From Omnitrophica bacterium RIFOXYB12_FULL_50_7 (GTDB lineage: Bacteria > Omnitrophota > Omnitrophia > Omnitrophales > Aquincolibacteriaceae), in assembly GCA_001804345.1 (NCBI GenBank), contig MHFU01000103.1, forward strand, positions 1-5,782: a stretch of 5,782 nucleotides of DNA, in the 5' to 3' direction. The translations under genes and the position numbers were made by a program. This document shows positions 1 through 5,782 of the stretch, one piece after another (positions within the stretch are counted from its first letter, which is position 1; every line of letters begins with the position of its first letter). The notes under the pieces were generated by a model that was given only the letters and a program-made list of their open reading frames with translations, was not told where the DNA came from and did not search any database.

Positions 1-3000
1 TGGTGCGATTACGGCGGATAGGCCACTCCTTAAGGCGATCGATGGACAGCTCGAGCATTATGCGGTGAGGGCCGCGCGTCACAAAGAGATTCAGGACGCG
101 CTCGAGAAATTAGGAGTGGTATTTGATTCCAATGATCAGAAAGAAAATGAAATCGCGCGCATTGCCTCTGATTCCATCAATAAACATATTACTCCCGGGC
201 AATTGATGCGCTGGTATGCGGTCGCTGCCGATCTGATCAAACAGCGCAGCGCGATTTTTAGGGGTGAGTCCTCGGATGCGCGCCGGTCGCTTTATGTTGC
301 CGATTCTCTCCTGGGTCTGGGGATCGCTTCCAGTGTCGTTTCGCAGCCCTTCACAGAAAACGAATTGGCGGAGCTGACGGACGGCGCGCTGGGCTGGATC
401 TTTGATGCGAAGCGTCCCGGTTCTCCCTACAGCCTTGCCCCGAGGAATTTGTTCACGGACCGGAAGGCCAAGATCCCTTTCACCCAAACCGGAATTTATG
501 GGCAGTCCACGTTGGAGACCGAGCTTGACGCGACCGTTGGAAAAGTTTCGGATTTTCCAAAACCGTTAAAGCAAAATATCGTGAATCGCATGAAGGCGCT
601 GTCCCGCAACGAAGGTGGGCTTCGCCCGATTGATGTCTATATGCTGATGCAGGCTGTCGGTATACGCCAGCGCCAAATCGCAGACAGCAACGACGCCTAT
701 GCGACAAGGGAACCGACATTTTCAACCTGGCCCCAAGCGCCTGGAAATCTATCGCCGCTCGATAATTTGCTTCATGCCGATCAATCGCAGTTGCCTGCCC
801 GGCAGTTAGGGATCACTCAACTTCTGTTTCCGGGGATGAGCGCTGATGATGAAGTCCGGCGTATGCTCGATGTCGTCCCAAACAAAATGGCGGCGTCTTC
901 GCGCCAGGCTTGGACGGAATATCTCGGCAAGAACATGTCGGACGCGGAAAAAGAAAAAGACCGACAGGCAAAAGCCTGGTTGCCCAGGAGGCTGGATGTG
1001 GAGCGCGAGGGGATGGCCAATATTCACATCGCTGCATTTTTAACGGCGCTGATTTGGTGGGTGTTCCGCTATGGTTTTCTCCGGCCACTGAATTTGGTCC
1101 AGGGCAGTGTTCTGTCGGCGGGACAGGTTTCGACGGCTGAACACAAAGCCGCGCTCTGGCAGAAGCGTTTGGGGAATATCAAGATCGGTTTATTTGTGTT
1201 CGGCTGGCTCTGGCTGACCTCACTTGGTACCTGGACTTTTATCGCTATGTTCAATCCTTACAGCGTGGTGTTCAGTCCCATAGCCATGATCATTCTCGGG
1301 CTGGTCAACTTCTTCCTGTTCAAAAATCTTGTCTATGTCGGAACAGGTACGCTGCTTCCGAATTATAAGAGTTTGATGGGGATCTCCATTTCCGGATTCC
1401 TGGGAGGGCTAGTCTATACTCTTTGTACCGGTGGAACTGTCGTTTCCTATTGGGCCGCATTTCTTGGGCTTCTGGCGGCTGTCCCGACCATGGCTTGGCT
1501 GATGGCCCTGCCGTTCGTGCTCGTGGCTGTCATCCATGCTTTCGAAAAACATTCTTCATTCCGACGCGTCGAAGTGCTTGATACGTTCAAGGAAATGCCC
1601 GACCAACAGATTCTTGATTTTGTGGATGAACTCCACAAAGCCACCACCAATGCAGAAATAGAAGCATTGCGGGCTGAATATAGCTATAGGCCCACCAGTG
1701 TTGATGAGCTCTATCGAGGAACGCCGCAGCAGTGGAAGCGGTTCAATGATAGGATGCGGGTGCGGCCCGGCGATGCCACCAGTCCTGTTAAGAAGTTCCT
1801 CACCCAGGGTCCCCCTTATATTTCAGATCTGAAGACTCTTGTGATTGCTTACAAAGCGGCGGCCAAAAGCCTCACAGGCAATAATTTTATCGAGCATATA
1901 GCGATCACGAGTTTATTGAATAAAGATATCAAGGAACAAGATGTTGTTAATTATCTGGCCGGAAATTTTGAAGCGATCAGCTCGGCTAAGGTCATTGATG
2001 TGGGTGATATCAAACCTGACGAGGATATCGCCGGGCTTAGAAAAGGCCAGAAGGTTTCTATTAAGGAATTTCTTGATATCGCCATACAGCTTTCCGACCC
2101 GTACGTCCACATGTTTGGCGATCGATTTGTCGTGACGCTGGGCCCTTCCAGCCGCAAACCCAAGACGACCATCATGCAGATGGGACCTTTGACGGCTTAC
2201 GGAGAAACCGGTATTGATGACAATGTGATTGGTGCCGGTGTTAAGGCCCAATACAGGATGGAGATCGCTGGCCGGGATCTTTATGCGGTCACTCCCGCTA
2301 GTTACGAGGACGCGCTCCGGGAACATCCCAATGATCTCGTTTACACCGTTCCATTCCAGAGGGAACCTATTTACTATGGGATTATCACAGGGAAGACGAA
2401 TTCCGGCGCTCAATTGTTTTCTTATCGGGATGCCGTCAAGGGTGATAGAGATGACGATGGGCATATATATCTTGATCAATGGATGCCGGTGCGGGCTGCA
2501 GGAAGCAGAGAATTTGAAAAAGATGCAGCTGGTAAGCTTATTCCTCAGGTGGATGGTATCCAGACCGTTGATTCTTCCACGGACAATCACACGGCGTCCG
2601 GGGGATTACGTTATATCATCAAGGCGCGCGTAGACTCCGATTTTGATGAGATGCTGCAGCCGGATACCGGATATGCGGATACCGAAGGGTCTATCTGGTA
2701 CGGACTTGGCAAATGGGTCCACAAGGCGCTTTCTTCCACGATCCGGACCAATGCCATGGTGACGAATGCCTTCCGAATGTTCGGAAAATACTATATTCCC
2801 ACCAAGATATCCGGGGATCTCGGCCGGCCCAGCGCAGGCATGCCGTTCAACCCTTATTTTACACGGGCATTGCTATTGAGCGGCGCCCTTCAGAAGGTGG
2901 CCGATGATTTTATTAAACAAGCACGTGCGGATGGATCGGAACTTACTCAGGCCCAATTTATTAAGTTAACGACTGAGATGCACACCATGTTTGGTCTTCA

Positions 3001-5782
3001 TGGACGGTATAACGGGGAAGACGAGATCGTAAGCTATGGACCTTCAGATACCAATCTCATTTGGCAATGGGCCCAGCGTAATGTGGGCCGTTCCGAGGTG
3101 CGCGGTGTCGATCCGCTCAAATTGAACAAACGCAACTTTTATGATCCTGCGAATCCCGACAAATATTTTTGGCGGCGGCGCTGGACCTGGCTAGACAAGC
3201 GTCCCCCTGTCAGCTTGCGTGCGATGGAAACACTGCCGAAGGAGTACTGGCTGGCTTTGAAAGACATGCCCGCGCCTTTTACCGATGTCGGGGTGGCATT
3301 TGTCGTTCGTCCAGACGGAAAAAAGATCAACGTGGATGACCGTGAAAATTCTTCCGCAACAGAAGAAGACAAACAGTACGGTTGGCGCCTTAACAATGAC
3401 GTCGCGACGTTGGGATTGGCACTTTTTGGTAGATCGTTTGCCGTGGGTGCCGCCCAGCGGTTCTATAACTCTCTTCCGAATCAGGGGCTTTGGATGGCGC
3501 CTGTTTTCGGCGCGTCCCTTGTCTTTATGCTTCTGGGTGTTCAGTTTGGTTGGTTTTCCTTTTACTTTCTTCCTATCGCATCACTCTTTGCCTTTATTTC
3601 GCTTTCCATCGTGATCCTGCCACCGCTGGTAGGTGCTTTTTTCGCCCGTTATGAAGCCCAGATATCCGTCATGGAAGCATGGTCCTTGAAGAAACTTGGC
3701 TTCAGAACTCATGATCATGATTCTCATTGGTATGGGGGGCTCATCCGGAAGTTCGTGTTTGTCCAGAGCGCGGTGGTTGGCTTTTTGCCTGTCCTTGGCG
3801 CCTTTATTTTGTGGGACGTGCCGAAGTTTTTCGGACAGTTGACTGTATCTACATCGTCATATGGTCCGCGAATGACGGAAGTCTTTTCCGAAGCCCAGGA
3901 AAATATGATCGGATTGCGTGAGCACGTCAACGACCACATAGCACCGCCCAAGCCTCCGGCGGGTATGGATGATCAGACGCAGCCGCTTTCGAAGTATGCG
4001 TCCTTGCGGTCCATGACCCGGGCGTCCTCGGTGTTCCTGGGCTTTCTCGTCGTGTTGCCCGCTGTCTTTGCCGGGGGAATGAGTTTCGGAACGACCGTGG
4101 GCATGTTTTTAGCCATGTTTGTGTTTGCTCTTTGGGCGGGGAAAAGGATCGCGTATCGTGGCCTATATCGAAATGGAGCAGTCGATATCAGCCCGGTCGG
4201 AACGCAATCCGTTCTTTTTTGGAAGAAGATCTCACAACTCCTGGCTATAGAGAAACTTCCGGCTAATCAATTCCGGATCATCAATCCAAAATATTGGGAA
4301 ATTTTTAAAGATTACTTGCACAGCCAGGGTAAGGATTTTGTTAATAAGGCCGGGGCTAATATTACCGATGTTGACGCAGCCAATAACAACGCGGATCTGG
4401 CTAAGACCTATCAGCAGCTTGATGTGTCTCAAAGGGTCAACCTCATCAGACGATTGGCGTGGGAGGCAGGGATTGACCGCTGGGGGGGGGTGTGGTCTTG
4501 GGTGAACCAGGATATTAAAAATCTGTTTGATGCGACGCGCAATGAAAAGACCTACAAAGAACGCCAGAGGTTTGATGATGCGGCGGCATTTTCGCGGCAA
4601 GCGAGCCACATCTTCTTTATGCGCTGGTTCCCGTCCGTCATGGTCATTGTAGCCGCTATTATGACCGCCGCGGGCGCCGGAATGCTGCTCAAGGTTTATA
4701 TCATATTGATTGCGGCGATTATTATGCCGTTCCTTGTCGGAAGCATCGTGTCGAATTTTGCAGGTCATATATTCAAGACCAATATGAAAATGAGAGTTGC
4801 GACATGGCTCACGGGTGCGGGCCTCATACCCATTGTATATATTTCATATCTTCCGTGGATGATCAATAAGATTTCTCACATCTATGAGGCTGCCGGCATC
4901 AAGGGCATGCTGCTCTCAGGTGGGACTTCCTTTGCGACGGACACCATTCTGCCTTCCATGACCGGTCTCGCGGTCGGATCTACTGCGCTGGGATTTGCGT
5001 ATCAGAACTATCTGCTTGTTTCGATGACGGGACTGGGGCTTTTCGCTCTTGGCTTTTGGATCGTGATGAATTGGAATGGGGTAGCAATTAAAAGCTCTCC
5101 TCGGAATTTTGGTGATTTCCTGCGTAAGGCGCCTTCTCGCGTTGGTAGCTACTTCCGCGAATTGTCCGGATGGATTTCGGGTGAGTGGCGTGAAGTCCGA
5201 TATTTGACTGTGTCCCGTTTCAAGAAAAACGTCACATCGCCTGTGGCGCCTGCGGCGGGAACGCCTGCAGCAGCGAAACCAGGCCCGGGATCGGAAGGTC
5301 CTGGTACCTCTGCAACCCCCGGCGCGCGTTCCGAAGCTCGATTGACGCCAGCGCAGGAAAAACAGTTCCAGAAGGCGGTGAAAGATTTTCAGCCCAAGTG
5401 GTGGGATGGTTGGCTTAATGGCAGTGGCGTGCAGCGTAGATTGGACGCCGCTGCAATTGTCCGCGATCTCAAAGACGTTCGCGCTTTGCCATTACTTCTT
5501 AACGCTCTGGACGATGAGAACATGTATGTTCGTGCGGCGGTTGTTAACGCGATTCACGCATTCAAGTCTACAGAAGATCTTATTAAGGCGCTTATCGTAC
5601 GGAAAGAAGCTTTGGGCATCTTTGCTGATATTTTTGAGAGTGATTCTGATTACTCTATTCGTAATGTGGCGAGCGACATCTTGCACGCAGCAGGCGATTC
5701 GCGGGGTGATTTTGTTTGGAAGAGTAAAATAGAGCGGGTTTGGCATACGTATATCGATGGCGAGGGACCTGGAGAATGGGTA
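1..5782 (+). CDS. Very large multi-module membrane protein, internal fragment (both ends missing)
   Basis: One frame, with codons starting at position 2, stays open for 1,927 codons; base 1 is the third base of an earlier codon. No stop occurs in this frame, and no start can be chosen because the frame is already open at the left edge (the first Met is residue 69, with no obvious ribosome site). The translation alternates soluble regions (1-340, 515-1161, 1381-1542, 1692 onward) with three groups of hydrophobic helices (341-514, 1162-1380, 1543-1691) and ends in HEAT-like repeats. Only one cysteine (C475) and about 49 tryptophans are present. No breakpoint, frameshift or change in codon use is visible. 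I do not recognise the family. A membrane-embedded glycosyltransferase-like or envelope-associated role is possible but rests on weak motifs. That this is a real coding sequence is near certain; its function is unknown. Confidence 0.96.
2..1021 (+). other. Soluble helical region before the first membrane cluster (residues 1-340)
   Basis: This part of the large protein has no hydrophobic segment long enough to cross a membrane. It reads as charged amphipathic helices (for example residues 21-60 and 70-90, rich in Ala, Arg, Glu, Asp) followed by a more irregular stretch rich in Pro, Gly and Thr (about 138-170 and 230-265). Residues 310-340 are strongly charged, with many Lys, Arg and Glu, directly before the first membrane segment, which suggests this side is cytoplasmic. 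No catalytic motif or known domain is apparent. Because the left end is open, it may be the tail of a larger domain. Confidence 0.6.
1022..1543 (+). other. First transmembrane cluster (residues 341-514), about 5-6 helices
   Basis: Hydrophobic segments are visible at about residues 341-359 (with paired Trp 352-353), 395-417, 422-440, 459-480 and 482-514. The last is long enough for two helices, broken by Pro495 or Pro504. Short loops join them. The flanks carry basic residues (Arg332-333 region before; Lys, His, Arg just after 514), so an even number of helices with both flanks in the cytoplasm is the simplest topology. The only cysteine of the fragment, C475, lies in this cluster. Helix limits are judged by eye. 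Confidence 0.85.
1544..3484 (+). other. Large soluble region between membrane clusters (residues 515-1161)
   Basis: About 645 residues lack membrane segments. The first part (515-700) is helical and charged. Residues about 690-900 are richer in strand-like, Gly, Thr and Asp-containing segments and include a DxDxDG acidic loop at 815-820. A short hydrophobic strand (871-873) is followed by V-D-S-D-F-D at 877-882, resembling the metal-binding DxD of GT-A glycosyltransferases. An E-D pair is at 1006-1007 and a W-R-R-R-W at 1057-1061, about 100 residues before the next membrane segment. Order and spacing are loosely like the D,D,D,QxxRW pattern of processive family 2 glycosyltransferases, but a canonical Gln is missing and the surrounding sequence does not match one I know. 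The domain is real as a soluble module; its enzymatic identity is a guess. Confidence 0.6.
3485..4141 (+). other. Second transmembrane cluster (residues 1162-1380)
   Basis: Hydrophobic segments are seen at about 1163-1182, 1184-1214 (long, with Pro1191 and Pro1207-1208, one or two helices), 1251-1271, 1343-1359 and 1363-1380. A basic loop (1216-1250, with Lys, Arg and a His/Asp cluster) separates the second from the third, and a loop of about 70 residues rich in Pro and Gln (1272-1342) separates the third from the fourth. The end is followed by a Lys/Arg-rich stretch (1381-1390), pointing to the cytoplasmic side. By the positive-inside rule the 1272-1342 loop would be outside the cytoplasm. 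Boundaries are by eye. Confidence 0.85.
4142..4627 (+). other. Soluble helical insert between second and third membrane clusters (residues 1381-1542)
   Basis: About 160 residues of charged, aromatic-rich, mostly helical sequence link two membrane clusters. It includes an Asn/Ala/Asp-rich stretch (about 1450-1470) and a Trp cluster (W1494, W1498, W1500) encoded partly by a run of nine G. Basic residues at both borders suggest a cytoplasmic location. No known domain or catalytic motif is evident. Confidence 0.55.
4482..4490 (+). repeat. Homopolymer of nine G inside the coding frame
   Basis: Nine consecutive G follow a T at 4481 and encode the end of Trp1494, Gly1495, Gly1496 and the first base of Val1497. 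With nine G the long frame is intact on both sides. Loss of one G would bring in a TGA at 4503-4505, and gain of one G a TAA at 4516-4518, so either change would end the protein near residue 1500-1505 and remove the third membrane cluster and the HEAT-like module. It may be a slippage site or only a chance run of glycine codons. Confidence 0.9.
4628..5074 (+). other. Third transmembrane cluster (residues 1543-1691)
   Basis: Hydrophobic segments lie at about 1545-1563, 1565-1583, 1599-1619, 1648-1667 (weaker, Gly/Thr/Ser-rich) and 1670-1689. A short basic loop (Lys1592, Lys1596, Arg1598) separates the second from the third. After the last helix the sequence becomes strongly basic (Lys1696, Arg and Lys residues to about 1742), marking a cytoplasmic C-terminal side. 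No transport signature or charged intramembrane residue pattern that I recognise is present. Confidence 0.85.
5231..5350 (+). other. Pro/Ala/Gly-rich low-complexity linker (residues 1744-1783)
   Basis: This stretch of about 40 residues is dominated by Pro, Ala, Gly, Ser and Thr with few hydrophobic residues, typical of a disordered tether. It joins the basic region after the last membrane helix to the helical repeat module. Its presence indicates that the following domain folds independently. Confidence 0.85.
5423..5701 (+). other. HEAT-like helical repeats (residues about 1808-1900)
   Basis: Paired amphipathic helices follow the HEAT/PBS-lyase pattern. The first unit has an A helix around R1812-L1823, then D1825 and a B helix V1826-L1836 ending in D-D-E-N. 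The second starts with the typical Y-V-R-A-A at 1842-1846 and runs V1847-F1854, then helix 1858-1867. A third is weaker, with S-I-R-N-V-A at 1885-1890 and a helix to about 1897. The aspartate turn followed by V/I-R-x-x-A is characteristic of this repeat class. HEAT arrays act as protein-binding scaffolds; no enzyme role is implied. The module probably faces the cytoplasm, and the gene continues beyond it past the window end. Confidence 0.75.

Noticed and set aside
1925..2080. Several copies of gatatc close together
   Set aside because: They encode Asp-Ile pairs in the long frame at irregular spacing, with no surrounding similarity, so they are not a repeat array or operator.
1913..2590. Reverse-strand open frame of 225 codons
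   Set aside because: It lies wholly inside the long + strand frame, which continues without a break. Its translation has no domain-like pattern, and it has no ribosome site or separate compositional signal. It is best explained as an antisense shadow.
515..3484. Cyclic beta-glucan synthase (NdvB, GT84) identity
   Set aside because: Giant membrane proteins of this kind are known, but the D-A-D-T and R-W-x-R-G-D-W type landmarks of that family are not found here, and no glycoamylase-like or GH94-like domain is visible in the window.
3285..3614. + strand open frame of 109 codons with a hydrophobic end
   Set aside because: It is an out-of-frame reading of the region encoding the second membrane cluster; U-rich codons for hydrophobic residues give hydrophobic products in neighbouring frames too.
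4232..4768. Reverse-strand open frame of 178 codons
   Set aside because: It overlaps the large gene completely and crosses both a soluble insert and a membrane helix region of the sense protein. Its His/Arg/Asn-rich product looks like complement translation, not a protein.
5406..5732. + strand open frame of 108 codons near the right end
   Set aside because: The same bases encode convincing HEAT-like repeats in the long frame, so the alternate frame is a shadow.

Overview
The whole window is one uninterrupted + strand reading frame. It is read with codon starts at positions 2, 5, 8 and so on, and gives 1,927 sense codons. There is no stop codon, no credible start, and no intergenic space, RNA gene, mobile element or CRISPR array. 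Both ends of the gene lie outside the window, so the protein is longer than 1,927 residues. All residue numbers below count from the codon at positions 2-4.

Layout of the fragment: (1) a soluble, mostly helical, charged region, residues 1-340; (2) a first cluster of about five or six membrane segments, 341-514; (3) a large soluble region, 515-1161, with helical and strand-like parts, a DxDxDG acidic loop, and a loose set of motifs (DSD, ED, WRRRW) in the order expected of a processive family 2-type glycosyltransferase; (4) a second membrane cluster, 1162-1380, interrupted by loops; (5) a helical soluble insert, 1381-1542, carrying a 9-G tract; (6) a third membrane cluster, 1543-1691; (7) a basic stretch and a Pro/Ala/Gly linker, up to about 1783; (8) HEAT-like helical repeats, about 1808-1900, running towards the window end.

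Basic residues flank the membrane clusters on the soluble side. This suggests by the positive-inside rule that the large soluble parts and the HEAT module face the cytoplasm. The picture is of a multi-module inner-membrane protein, possibly acting in envelope or polysaccharide handling, but I do not recognise the family and no enzyme activity is proven by what I can see.

The organism is bacterial. Base composition is close to 50% GC and codon use looks even along the whole frame. Very long genes for multi-spanning membrane proteins are known from Candidatus Omnitrophota and related Planctomycetes-Verrucomicrobia-Chlamydiae lineages, so that is my best guess, at low to moderate confidence. Since only one gene is present, nothing can be said about an operon.
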